From Rheum nobile (Eukaryota > Streptophyta > Magnoliopsida > Caryophyllales > Polygonaceae): a stretch of 64,000 nt of DNA. The stretch spans positions 1,302,001 through 1,366,000 of the forward strand of contig WOAB01000728.1 of assembly GCA_027886185.1 (NCBI GenBank), in the 5' to 3' direction. Both the position numbers and the translations under genes were made by a program. Each line of letters begins with the position of its first letter. Positions within the stretch are counted from its first letter, which is position 1. This document shows, piece by piece, positions 1-10,261 of this stretch. The notes beneath the pieces were generated by a model, which saw nothing but the letters and a program-made list of their open reading frames with translations, ran no database searches and had not been told where the DNA came from.

Positions 1-252
1 TGGACGATCAAGTATTTTCTCACCATGCCAAAACCAAATATGGTAATCTTGTTTGAAACCACGACGAAATAAATGATCCTCAATCTCATCAATACCATCT
101 AACCGCCTTATATTCTTACAATCACGGCATGGACAATAGATTTTTTCGGCTTTCGTACTCCGTTGGTGTGCTAAAGCACATCTAATGAACTCCTCAACCC
201 CACTCAAGTATTCTGTCGTAGTATGGTCACCGTACATCCAAGGACGACTCAT
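1..252 (-). CDS. CACTA transposase-associated domain protein, first exon (partial)
   Basis: On the minus strand an ATG at 252-250 opens a frame of 84 codons that runs off the window edge. The protein starts MSRPWMYGDH, continues with a YLSGVEEFI helix and a CPCRDCKN zinc-binding motif, and then has EDHLFRRGF and IWFWHGE. This order is that of the plant Transpos_assoc domain, found at the N-terminus of CACTA TNP-type proteins. The function is presumed DNA binding within the transposition complex. The start codon is well supported because the domain begins within the first five residues. The frame is open with no visible damage, so this copy may belong to a young element. Confidence 0.85.
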   Translation of the reverse strand, partial: MSRPWMYGDHTTTEYLSGVEEFIRCALAHQRSTKAEKIYCPCRDCKNIRRLDGIDEIEDHLFRRGFKQDYHIWFWHGEKILDRP

Positions 253-295
253 TTCTAGTAATAAATGCAAAACAAGGAAGATTTAATATCATTTC

Positions 296-450
296 TAATA
301 ACTATCCCGCCAAGGGCCTAAATTATGAATTCTATCCCGCCAAGGGCCTAAATAGATAATAATAAGCAACTAAGCAAGAAAAAATACAAACTCAACTATC
401 CCGCCAAGGGCCTAGATTATGAATTCTATCCCGCCAAGGGCCTAAGGAAT
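296..450. repeat. CACTA internal direct repeats (about 30 bp, four copies)
   Basis: The phrase CTATCCCGCCAAGGGCCTA occurs four times, in two pairs, at about 302, 334, 397 and 427, separated by AATTATGAATT-like spacers. It lies just upstream of the transposase-associated exon, within the promoter side of the element. Confidence 0.85.
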
Positions 451-619
451 TAGGGTAGAAGTATTACCTTGACCCAATATCGAGCCTTCAAGACAATGCC
501 TTTATCAACCTGCAGAATGTAATTTCCCTAATTAAATAAACCGTAAAAATGTGATCCTCTAGTATATTACATCTTCAATACAGTATAATACATAGATTAT
601 GAGACAGAAAATATAGAGA

Positions 620-850
620 AACGCATATTAGAAAACGCATATTCATAGGGGCATTTCATCAAACACCTTCAATGCACGAGCAAGTTGACCAAAATACACA
701 AATTCGTACAAGCTTTAAACACAAAATACACAAATTAGAAATCAGTACATTAGGATTTGCATATTCGTAGGGGCATTTCATCAAAAAATCTGCTTAGACA
801 AACACATATTCATAGGGGCATTTCATCAAACACCTTCAATGCACGACCTT
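620..850. repeat. CACTA internal repeat block, CATATTCATAGGGGCATTT units
   Basis: Three copies of CATATTCATAGGGGCATTT followed by CATCAAA, two of them continuing into CACCTTCAATGCACGA, are seen at about 638, 757 and 806. They are interspersed with AAACGCATATTAGA and TTTAAACACAA phrases. No coding potential is seen in this stretch. Confidence 0.75.
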
Positions 851-1069
851 TAAACACAAAAATAAACAAATTCGTACAAGCTTTAAACACAATACAGAGA
901 AACGCATATTAGAGAAACGCTTACCCACCAGAGGAATCGGGTGAGGAAGTCGGAGTTCTGGTGAAACCGAGTGCTCGGCGAGAGGAGAGGAGACGAAGTC
1001 TGAACGAAGCGAAGAGGTGAATGTTCTGGTGAACGAAGCGCGCGCGGAGAAGCTGAATGTTTTAATTAA

Positions 1070-1480
1070 GTATATTAGGGTAGACTTATAGAGGCGGGCC
1101 TATTTATGCCCGCCTCTATAAGTCCAACGTTATGGCCGAGAAAGAGGCAATAGAGACGGGCCTCCTAATGCCCGCCTCTATTGCATACGTTTGTTGAGGC
1201 GGGCTTATGGAGGCCTGCCTCAACAAAACTTAATAGAGGCGGGCATTTTCGCCCGCCTCAATTACTTACCATTAGAGGCGGGCCTTTAATCGGCCCGCCT
1301 CTAATACTTTAGCGGGAATAATTTTTTGGAAACTTTTTGAAGCGTATAAATTTTTGCCCGCCTCAATAGAATTTTTTGAGGCGTATAAAATAATTATCCG
1401 CCTCAAAAACCTGAAAAACTGATTGCATAGGACGTTGTTGAGGCGTTTTGTTATAGGCCCGCCTCTAAAAGGGCGCCTCA
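1070..1480. repeat. CACTA subterminal repeats (GAGGCGGGC inverted units)
   Basis: At least ten copies of GAGGCGGGC or its complement GCCCGCCTC occur in 400 bp, mostly as head-to-head pairs that can fold as hairpins (for example 1091-1121 and 1152-1182). Clustered short subterminal repeats are where CACTA proteins bind the element ends. Many CG and CHG sites make this block a likely methylation target. Confidence 0.85.
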
Positions 1481-1576
1481 ACAAGTGTTTTTTCCACTAG
1501 TGCTCTCTATAATATTATCAACCCTGCGCTAGGTACTAACCTAGATTGCAGAGTCCATGAATTCCTGGACCAAAAC

Positions 1577-2080
1577 ATGAAGTGGAATAAGACAAAACTC
1601 CAACAAATGTTACCAGACGATATGGTGGCAAGGATTATGGGTATCCCAACTCCCGTGAACCACATTATTGATCGGATGTACGGGGAACCAAGTAAAAATG
1701 CTTGGTTCTCAACAAAATCAGCTATGGAACTCATCAACAAAAATAAACACTTCTCAACATACGACTCAGTTTGGATATGGAAAATGGACACATATCCCAA
1801 AGTAAAAAAAAAACTCTGGAAAATTTTAAAAAACGGCTTACCGACAAAATCACGGCTACAAGAAAAAAGAGTCTCAGTCCCCCCGGGATGCATCTCGTGC
1901 TCTCACCCTGTGGAGGATACGAATCACTTCCTCCTTCACTGTAATCATACCTTAAAGACAATTTCAAAAATTAATATGACAACTAGCCTCTATTTAAGGA
2001 CAATCAACTCTGCGAACAAACACATTGGAGAAATTATTGAAGAAGTAAAACTCAAACTTTCCCCCATTGAGCTAATATAG
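1577..2080 (+). pseudogene. LINE ORF2 fragment: RT zinc-binding (zf-RVT) domain
   Basis: The frame gives a protein with the plant zf-RVT signature: GWFST-like strand (NAWFSTKSAME), VWIWKMDTYPKVK, then LPTKSRLQEK, CISCSHPVEDTNH and LLHCNHTL, with Cys/His ligands spaced as in LINE ORF2 zinc-binding domains. A TAG at 2078-2080 ends the frame, but LINE-like sequence (VAWWGIWFFRNK) continues in the same frame afterwards, so the stop is a lesion. The start given is only the first Met inside the truncated ORF2. Non-functional. Confidence 0.8.
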
Positions 2081-2135
2081 CTATATGTTGCCTGGTGGGG
2101 CATCTGGTTCTTTAGGAACAAGAGAACATTCTTAA

Positions 2136-2768
2136 ATGACATCCCTGATACGGATGTTATTAAAGATCTGCCTAAATATATACAAAACCTTATATCTGCC
2201 TGGAATAAAACACAGAAATGGAATCCTGATTGTACTTTTGATTAATGATCCACGGCGCGGAAAAAAGACATATACGAGGAAACACCGACAACTCAAATGG
2301 AAAAAACCTCCAGATAAAGTTATTAAAATTAATGTGGATGGTTCTACCAAAGCTAATGGAGCGTCTTCTATTGGCTTTATCTATAGAAATGACCTAGGAA
2401 TTCCAATTCTTATCCATGCAGAAAATTATGGCATTTCAACTCCACTCATAACTGAAACTCTTGCTCTACGAAATGCGCTTCTTAAAGCCAAAGAAATGCA
2501 ATACGACCAAATACAAAGAGAAACCGATAACCTTACTATTGTGAACATCATTAATAAAATCTGGAACTGTTCATGGGAAATCGAGATTCTTATCTCTGAT
2601 ATCCTATGTTTATTACATTCTTTCCAAACAGTGCAGATTTCTCATATCTTTCGAGAATTGAACTCGGTGGCTGATCACATTGCAAAACTTGGCCATAACT
2701 TTTCTCCAAACGATATCATGAACAACTCAGAGCTCAAGCCTCTCATCCGAAAGGATGCTATAGGCTGA
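2136..2768 (+). pseudogene. LINE ORF2 C-terminal RNase H domain
   Basis: From about 2290 the frame encodes a plant L1 RNase H: KINVDGSTKANG (first catalytic Asp), a glycine turn before SIGFIYRND, ETLALRNALLKA (catalytic Glu), ETDNLTIVNII (Asp) and HIFRELNSVADHIAKL (the final RELN.VAD.IA motif). The first 40 or so codons of the open frame are out of phase with the upstream linker, so there is a frameshift around 2240-2290. The stop at 2766-2768 is the natural ORF2 end, because the same stop occurs in the duplicate at 3672-3674. Confidence 0.8.
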
Positions 2769-2935
2769 GTGTTAAGCTTTCTTGACACTAGTCTAATTCT
2801 TACCATATCAAAAAAAACGTTTCATCTAAATAATACAATTATAACTAAAAAAGTATTATAAATGTAGAAAACGAACAAACCATAGTTATATAGTTATTAT
2901 CTATCTTTCAAATAAAACTTAACAAAATAAGATTT

Positions 2936-3392
2936 ATAATCACGTCTTCAACTAATTGAAAATTTTGGAAACGTGGAGTGCTATTATGTTGGATTACACT
3001 TGAATGCCTTCTTAATCATATGTGAATGCATGTTTTTATGTGAACCATGTAAATGCATTCACGATGTACATTGTCTATGTGTTATAATGCACACTATCTC
3101 ATTGCATATATTTTTTTGATGCACACCCATGTGATGCGATGCACATTCACTACGATGCACAATCATGTGTGTTGTGATGCACAAGATGTACATTACAATG
3201 AATTTCAACATTGAAGGTCTCCGACATTGACCCGCCATTGACATGCTCTGACGAGTCACAAGTGTATATTAGCAATGTGCAATGTAACACGACACAAATG
3301 CACATCATAGCAACACATAAATGTGCATTGTAGTGATGTTCATTATAGTGAATGTGCATCGCAACATAACACAAATGTTCATCGCAACACAA
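2936..3392. repeat. TGCACAT-rich spacer, probable fold-back fragment
   Basis: No gene is seen. The stretch is rich in ATGCACA/TGTGCAT phrases and contains a CTCCGACATTGACCCG phrase. The latter resembles the GCTCCGACGTTGACCGG block in the terminal repeat of the fold-back element at 17.5-19.9 kb, so this may be a relic of that family. It separates two copies of the LINE 3' end. Confidence 0.45.
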
Positions 3393-3825
3393 ACACAAGA
3401 AACGCAATACGACCAAATACAAATAGAAACCGATAACCTTACTATTGTGAACATCATTAATAAAATCTGGCACTGTCCATGGGAAATCGATATTCTTATC
3501 TTTGATATCCTATGTTTATTACATTCTTTCCAGACAGTGCAGATTTCTCATATCTTTCAAGAATTGAACTCGGTGGCTGATCACATTGCAAAACTTGGTC
3601 ATAACTTTTCTCCAAACGATATCATGAACAACTCAGAGCTCAAGTCTCTCATCCGAAAGGATGCTATAGGCTGAGTGTTAAGCTTTCTTGACACTAGTCT
3701 AATTCTTACCTTATAAAAAAAAGTTTCATCTAAATAATACAATTATAACTAAAAAAGTATTATAAATGTAGAAAGCGAACAAACCATAGTTATATAGTTA
3801 TTATCTATCTTTCAAATAAAACTTA
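3393..3825 (+). repeat. Second copy of the LINE 3' end (direct repeat of 2496-2930)
   Basis: About 430 bp repeat the last 90 codons of the RNase H domain, the stop, and the 3' UTR of copy A with only a few substitutions. The copy is fused on its left to the TGCACAT spacer and on its right directly to Ty3/Gypsy gag coding sequence at about 3826. It is either an independent 5'-truncated insertion or a product of duplication. Confidence 0.85.
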
Positions 3826-4742
3826 TCGAGATCCCAAAGAAATTCCATCTTCCCACCATGGCGACATTCGACGGCACCAACGACCCAGATGATCACATTT
3901 CTCTCTATAAACAAAAATTAATGACTGCATCCGTTCTGAGGGAAAGCCGCGAGGCTGTCATGTGCAAAAGCTTTGGCACGACCCTCGCGGGTCCCGCACT
4001 GACCTGGTTTATGTGTTTGCCTCAGGGAGCGATCGCATCGTTCGCCGACTTGGTCAATTCCTTCAAGATCCAATTCGCTAGCAGTCGGAGGCTCGAAAGA
4101 CAATCGAGTGACCTCTATCGAATCACCCAAAGGTATAACGAACATCTCCGAAGCTATCTTAACAGGTACAATAAAGAAAAGGTCGCGATCCCCTATTGCG
4201 ACATCACCACCTCCATCGAAGCCTTCCGCCAAGGTTTGATCAAAGACAGCAACCTCTACAACGAGATCACCAAGTACCCATACAGAAGCTTCGAGGATGT
4301 CCAGGCCAAAACCATGACCGAGGTATGTTTGGAAGAAGATCGTGAGTCACGAAAATCCTCCCATGGACCTGACCAATCCGATCGCAAATCATGCTCTGAC
4401 AACCGTCGGGACAGACGCCATCACCCCTATCCTCGTAATCAAAACGAGCAAAATCAGGTAAACTCTTTCCAAGACAGGTCTCAAGACTGGAGAGATGGTC
4501 CGACGTTGCCTCCCAGGGTTCAATCTTACAACTTCAATGTTTCCGTGTTGGAGCTCGTCAAGAGTTTCGACAAATATGGAAAAGAGGTAAGATGGTCCCG
4601 AAAGAGGGATCGACCAGACGTCAAAAGGGACAAGAGCCGATGGTGCGAATTCCACGGTGACCACGGACACTCGACGGAAGAGTGCATCGCCTTGCGTAAA
4701 GAGGTCGCTAGGTTGCTCGCGCAGGGCTCCTGCGAGACGTAA
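3826..4742 (+). pseudogene. Ty3/Gypsy Tat gag, N-terminally truncated
   Basis: Homologous sequence begins at 3826, before the first Met at 3858, with a PTMATFDGTNDPDDH phrase typical of the start of the Retrotrans_gag domain. The domain continues through LTWFMCLPQGAI and FASSRRLERQ to EAFRQGL. A basic, charged linker follows, then a zinc-knuckle variant (WCEFHGDHGHSTEEC) near 4640-4690. The frame ends at 4740-4742, but gag sequence continues in another frame (ISEQAKATMERRD), so a one-base shift lies near 4725. Upstream gag and the 5' LTR are lost. Confidence 0.85.
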
Positions 4743-5446
4743 TCTCGGAACAAGCCAAAGCCACCATGGAGCGACGAGATCAGGTAAAGCAAGACAAACC
4801 TCCGTCTCCTGTCCACAAAAAGATTGTCAATACTATTTCAGGTGGTTCGGACGTATGTGGAAACACGTACTCCGCGGCCAAACGACATGCAAAAGAAAGA
4901 AAAGGCAGTAAGCCCGATGCGCCGGAGTCCAGACCAAACAAGATCTCCGATCTCCCGATGGTCACATTCAACAAATCCGATGCCGACGGATCGGAAAGCC
5001 ACCACGACGGCCTGGTAATCTCTTTATCTATCGGGAACTGTTTAATACGTAGAGTACTAATCGATACAGGAAGTTTGACCAATCTCTTGACCTTCGACGC
5101 CCTCAAAGGGATAGGTCTGGGCGAGGATGACCTGATCAAGAAATCGACTCCACTAGTCGGGTTCAGCGGCGAGTTTAAACACACTATCGGCGAAATCATT
5201 ATCACAACGTACGCCGGAGGAGTCAACCAACAGGTGAAATTTCTAGTCCTAGATTGCCCATCTCCCTATAATTGCATTCTTGGCAGGCCATGGATACACG
5301 CTATGAAAGCGGTACCTTCGACGTACCACCAAATCATCAAGTTCCCTACCAAGTGGGGAGTCCAAGAAATCAAGGGAGACCAGAGGACGGCCAAGGAATG
5401 CTACGTCGCCTCCATGAAAAGCGTCGTCCAGCATGGGGCCGCATAG
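4743..5446 (+). pseudogene. Ty3/Gypsy aspartic protease region
   Basis: Continues gag in the +1-shifted frame. A retropepsin-like fold is indicated by IRRVLIDTGSLTNLL with the catalytic DTGS triad at about 5060, followed by IGEIIITTYAGG and the ILGRPWIHAMKAV strand near 5275-5310. A TAG at 5444-5446 interrupts the polyprotein; the same frame resumes without loss and reaches the RT at 5492, so this is a single nonsense mutation (CAG to TAG would explain it). Confidence 0.8.
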
Positions 5447-7066
5447 CAATCACAGAGCGGCGAAAGACCTAATCGATACGTCGAACCAGAAATGGAAAAA
5501 CTCGACGAGATCATACTAGATCCTTCAAAGCCAAGTCAAACGGTAAGGGTCGGGTCGGACCTGGATGACTCGACCAGACAACAAATTCTTGGTTTTCTCA
5601 GATCCAATACTGATTGTTTTACATGGTCACATGAGGACATGGTCGGTATATCTCCAAACATTATTACTCATAAGTTGAACGTAGATCCATCTCACCCCCC
5701 TGTAAAACAAAAGCGCAGGAAATTCTCTCCAGAGCGAAACAAGATCGTCAACGACGAAGTCAAGAGCTTGTTGGAAACAGGGAAAATCAGGGAAGTCAAC
5801 TATCCCGAGTGGCTAGCCAACGTGGTCGTAGTCCAGAAGAAAAATGGCAAGTGGAGAGTCTGCATTGACTTCACCGACCTCAACAAAGCCTGCCCTAAAG
5901 ATTCATTCCCACTCCCTCACATCGACGCCATGGTCGACGCGACGACAGGGCACGAGATGTTAACCTTCATGGACGCGTTCAGTGGCTATAATCAAATCCT
6001 CATGGAACCAGAAGACCAAGAGAAAACGACATTCATCACAAGCCAAGGTATCTACTGTTACAAAGTAATGTCATTCGAACTAAAAAATACAGGGGCTACT
6101 TATCAACGACTGATCAACAAGATGTTCAAAGATCAGATTGGGGACACCATGGAAGTCTACATCGACGACATGCTGGTCAAATCGAAAAAGAAGGAAGATC
6201 ATATCGACCACCTCCGTGAAAGCTTCGAGGTACTAAAAAGATATAACATGAAATTAAATCCTATGAAATGCTCTTTCAGGGTGTCGTCAGGAAAATTCTT
6301 AGGGTACATGGTGACGCAAAGAGGAATAGAAGCCAACCCAGAACACGTCAGGGCCCTCATCAACCTCTGATCCCTCCGATGCGTCAAGGACGTGCAAAAA
6401 TTGACAGGTCGGATAGCAGCCCTGAACAGATTCATCTCAAAGTCATCCGACAAGTGCAAACTCTTTCACGACGCTCTCAGGAAGAACAAATCCTTTCAGT
6501 GGACGGAAGAACATGAAGCTGCGTTTCAAGACCTAAAGAAATACCTTCCCAGTCCCATGTTGCTAACCAAACCCAAAGGCGACGAGCCATTATTACTATA
6601 TTTAGCAGTATCGGAGTCCACCGTAAGCGCAGTACTGACCAGAGAAGAGGATGGCAAGCAATCACCGGTATACTATGTCAGTCGGACGTTACTGCCAGCA
6701 GAAACAAGGTACTCGTCACTAGAAAAATTGGTACTATCACTGGTAATGGCGTCAAACAAACTCAAACCATATTTCGAATCCCATACTATAATTGTCCGCA
6801 CTAATCATCCCATGAGAGCAATCATGAGGAAACCTGAGTTCACAGGACGAATGGCCAAATGGGCCATACACCTCAGAGGCTATGACATCGAGTACGAGCC
6901 TAGAATAACGATCAAGTCGCAAGCCCTGGTTGACTTTGTGGCAGATTTCAGCCCGACCCTAGAGCAAGAAGCCACCAAGAAAGCGACACAGTTACTCGCA
7001 ACGGAGGAAATAGGTAAATGGGAGCTCCACACAGATGGTGCGTCGAATGCAGAGGATCGGGGCTAG
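5447..7066 (+). pseudogene. Ty3/Gypsy reverse transcriptase and RNase H
   Basis: RT motifs run in order: WLANVVVVQKKNGKWR, DFTDLNKACPKD, MDAFSGYNQI, and the catalytic box YIDDM at about 6158-6172. A TGA at 6368-6370 interrupts the thumb; the frame continues in phase into the RNase H (FQWTEEHEAAFQDL, YYVSRTLLPAETRYSSLEK, TNHPMRAIM). The second, archaeal-type RNase H begins at about 7018 (WELHTDGASNA), where a one-base shift near 7055 moves the frame. The polymerase core residues are intact although the frame is broken. Confidence 0.85.
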
Positions 7067-8784
7067 GGATCGTGCTGAAATCGTCACAAGGGGACAAGAT
7101 AGCACATGCCGTAAGATGCGAATGGGACGCGACTAACAACGAAGCTGAATATGAAGCACTTATATTTGGGCTCATCCTGGCCCGTGACCTAGGAGTCCAG
7201 GAAATTGAAGTCATTTGCGACTCCCTCTTGGTCGTAAACCAAATACAAGGGTCGTACAGTGCAAAGGACGTCAGGATGATAGCTTACCTGGGAGTGGCCA
7301 AGAAGTTAATCGACCAGTTCCAAACGTTCGACATCAGACAGGTACCCAGAGATCTCAACTCTCAAGCTGACGCACTAGCCAATCTGGGGTCCGTCCTGGA
7401 TCCAAAGGAATTTCCCAACATCCCATTGGCACACGTCATGACACCAGCTGTCCCGGAAACACCCAAGGGGTCAGTCACACCATTAGAGGAACTTGTCACG
7501 ATGGAGATAGGCGACCGATCAGAAGAAGACATCGCCACCGCTCATGACAACTGGACACTACCTTACGTCAAATGGCTAAGAGACGACATCCTACCCAGCG
7601 ACAAAACAGAAGCAAAAAGGTTGAAGGTACAAGCACTTTCTTTCAATATCATAAATAACATCTTGTACAAACGATCTGTCACAGGGCTACTCCTACGATG
7701 CCTCAAGACTCCAGAAGTCGAACGTATCTTACAATCATTACACAAAGGAGAATGTGGAAACCACACCGGCGAACGAAGCCTCTCGGGAAAAGCCTTGCGA
7801 AACGGATACTACTGGCCCACGATGAATAGAGACGCAATGGAGTACACCAAGAAGTGCAACGCTTGTCAACGACACGCGCCCATTCCTCATCAACCTTCGG
7901 AACTCCTCCATCCGACTCTGGCGCCGTGGCCCTTCATGAGATGGGGAATGGACATCGTCGGGAAACTCCCACCTACGTCGGGTCAACGAGTCTTCTTCCT
8001 TGCCATGATAGATTATTTCTCTAAATGGATCGAAGTCGAAGCCTATCGAGAGGTAAAAGATCAACACGTCATTTCATTTATAAAACGCAATATCTTGTGC
8101 AGATTTGGCGTCCCATCAGAAATATGCGACAATGGCTCCCAGTTCATCAGTCATAAGACTCGAGCCTTTTGCGACCAATGGAACATCAAATTGGTCACCT
8201 CCACCCCTCGGTATCCATAATCCAACGGACAAGCCGAGTCCAACAACAAAATCATCATCAACAACCTCAAGAAACGTCTCACAAGGGCTAAAGGCAAATG
8301 GGCAGACAAACTCCCATTCATTCTCTGGTCCGATAGGACCACTCCAAAGAACGCGACCGGACAATCGCCATTCTCACTCGTCTACGGAAGCGAAGCAGTC
8401 ATCCCCGCCGAGTTATTGGTTCCAACTACTCGTTACAGCCTTTAGACGAACAAGCAGAACGACGTCGAACTAGCACACAACTTGGACACAGCAGATGAGA
8501 CTAGAGAAAAAGCTAGGATTAGAATGGTCAGACTCTAACAACAGGTCACAAGAAGTTACAACAAAAACGTTCGAGCCAAGGTCTTTAAAGTTGGAGATTG
8601 GGTCCTTAGAAAGACATTCCAGAACACCAAGAACCCGACCGACGGAAAACTCGCACCTCAGTAGAAAGGACCCTACCTAGTCAAAGAAGTAGTCGGACAA
8701 GGAGCATACCAATTAGAAAACAAAGACGGACGACCAATCCCGAGAAGTTGGAACGCAACACACCTAAAGTTATACCACTTCTAA
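7018..8784 (+). pseudogene. Ty3/Gypsy second RNase H and integrase
   Basis: After the frameshift the archaeal-type RNase H continues (SGLGIVLKSSQGD, NNEAEYEALIFGL, CDSLLVVNQIQG, DLNSQADALANLGS). The integrase follows: an HHCC zinc finger at about 7737-7875 (HKGECGNH ... CNACQRH), core Asp in MDIVGKLP at about 7951, second Asp in ICDNGSQF at about 8127, and Glu in QAESNNK just after the TAA at 8218. Further stops occur at about 8443, 8537 and 8663. A chromodomain is not seen. The frame ends with the typical NATHLKLYHF terminus at about 8784. Confidence 0.85.
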
Positions 8785-9113
8785 ACTAGTAAGGTAAAGT
8801 GCTAACATCCTTTCACCTATCGTACATTACTCGTTGTCACAAGCATAACTCTATTTCTTGAAACTGAGCATTTACATCTAGTAAGGACATTTCCCTTGCA
8901 AACCCAAGTACATGACGACATCAACATACACACTGGATCCAGTCACAAACAAAAGCGCTTACACTACATCTACACGATCGATCGGAACACGGGGAGATGA
9001 ACAAACACAGGCACGTCGGCACACCGCCTGCCTTACACAATACATAAGGTTAAGACACATTATTACGTTTACGCAATAGAGACATATTGCTTTCCTCCTC
9101 GGCATAAAGTCAT
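8785..9113. other. Tat element 3' spacer, first part
   Basis: No gene is seen. This is the non-coding spacer after the integrase stop; it is AT-moderate sequence without repeats that I can recognise. Confidence 0.5.
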
Positions 9114-9864
9114 TGTAATACCACAGCCATATGGGCCGGCCCATCACAGGGCTGCAGCCCATACACCCCAACCCTTCCTTGGGGGCTCCACCTATAACAG
9201 GCAGCCATTACCAATAGGTTGTTCGTGAGTCTCGAACTCGAGACCTCACGCTTTAACAAGAAGTCCAAAGCCCTCTTGTTACCAATTGTGTTGCAGCGCA
9301 ATTGGTAACAAGAGGGCGTTGGACTTCTTGTTAAAGCGTGAGGTCTCGAGTTCGAGACTCACGAACAACCTATTGGTAATGGCTGCCTGTTATAGGTGGA
9401 TCCCCCAAGGAAGGGTTGGGGTGTATGGGCTGCAGCCCTGTGATGGGCCGGCCCATGTGGCTGTGATATTACATAAAAGTACACTTTGAATGAGAGGGGC
9501 TCCGACCTTATCGGGCCAGCCATTTCTCTATCCATGGGCCGCAGCCCATGTACCCCAACCAAATCTCCATGGCTGGGAGGTTGTTCGCAAGGCTCGAACC
9601 CGAGACCTCACGCTTTAACAAGCGGCCTAACGCCCACTTGTTACCAATTACGCTTCGGAGGCTTGATAAAGGGTGGAGAGGTCGCGTGTTCGACTCTCAC
9701 CAACAACCTCCCAGCCATGGGGATTTGGTTGGGGTACATGGGCTACGGCCCATGGATAGAGCAATGGCTGGCCGGTAAGGGTCGGAGCCCCTCTCCATAA
9801 AAGTGTACTTTTATGTAATACCACAGCCCTGTGATGGGCCGGCCCATGTGGCTGTGGTATTACA
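9114..9864. mobile_element. 751-bp fold-back element with tRNA-like A/B boxes
   Basis: The element begins TGTAATACCACAGCC and ends GGCTGTGGTATTACA, with GTCAT duplicated on both sides (9109-9113 and 9865-9869). Inside are two successive long hairpins: 9114-9292 pairs with 9296-9472, and about 9489-9650 pairs with about 9652-9800. Each hairpin stem carries a tRNA-like pair of phrases, GCGCAATTGGTAAC (A-box-like) and GAGTTCGAGACTC or GGGTTCGAGCC (B-box-like). It sits in the spacer of the Tat element and must be younger. It could be a dimerised, inverted SINE or a fold-back DNA element; the ends and 5-bp duplication do not decide. Confidence 0.7.
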
Positions 9865-9869
9865 GTCAT

Positions 9870-10261
9870 GACTAAACACAAACACATACATTTGTAGGCC
9901 TCCTTCTTTACATACATACGGTAAAGCCCTACTCGACGGAGCACACGGGCAAACCCGACAGACAAACCAAAGGCGTCGAACAACAAACTCCTCTCGAAGA
10001 GTCTGGCGGAACATACAAACACACGAATGTACGACCCTTTGTAACACATCAAATTACATCGAATAAAAGTCCAAGCATTTTTTACATACATACGACCCGC
10101 GATGGTGGACTGGTCGCCAAAACACATTGTCCGCCTACACATGTAGGACTTCAAATCGTCCACAAACACATTCTGTGACCCGTGATGGTGGACGGGTCGC
10201 CAAAATAGAAAATATCCCACTCACACACAGGATAGGTCACAAATTAGAGTACGAAAAATAG
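9870..10261. other. Tat element spacer with a 28-bp direct repeat
   Basis: No gene is seen. GATGGTGGACTGGTCGCCAAAA at about 10100 recurs with few changes at about 10181 (an inexact direct repeat), and ACATACATACG phrases recur. It leads into the 3' end of the antisense gene at 10262. Confidence 0.5.

Larger units (their letters stand above)
1..1502 (-). mobile_element. CACTA (En/Spm) DNA transposon, 5' end, truncated by window edge
   Basis: The right boundary reads, on the minus strand, CACTAGTGGAAAAAACAC, the CACTA terminus. It is followed inward by arrays of GAGGCGGGC subterminal repeats, another CACTA hallmark. A transposase-associated exon lies at the far left. The flank begins at 1503 and is LINE coding sequence, so the element inserted into the LINE. 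CACTA elements make 3-bp target duplications; only one side is in the window, so this cannot be tested here. The rest of the element, including the DDE transposase, lies outside the window. Confidence 0.9.
1503..2935 (+). mobile_element. L1-type LINE, 3' part (copy A), cut by the CACTA insertion
   Basis: The region encodes the end of a plant L1 ORF2: a reverse-transcriptase zinc-binding domain, a linker, and a plant-type RNase H. It ends in an A-rich tail near 2809-2816 and an AT-rich 3' UTR. The reverse transcriptase proper is missing because the CACTA element begins at 1502. The same family is present at 30741-33190 on the other strand. Confidence 0.85.

Noticed and set aside
9298..9370. 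Possible tRNA gene with GTTCGAGACTC B box
   Set aside because: No closed acceptor stem, anticodon loop or CCA context; the same phrase occurs in all arms of the fold-back element.
9486..9800. 104-codon open frame and several others in the fold-back element
   Set aside because: They are read through paired hairpin arms on both strands, with no protein signature.
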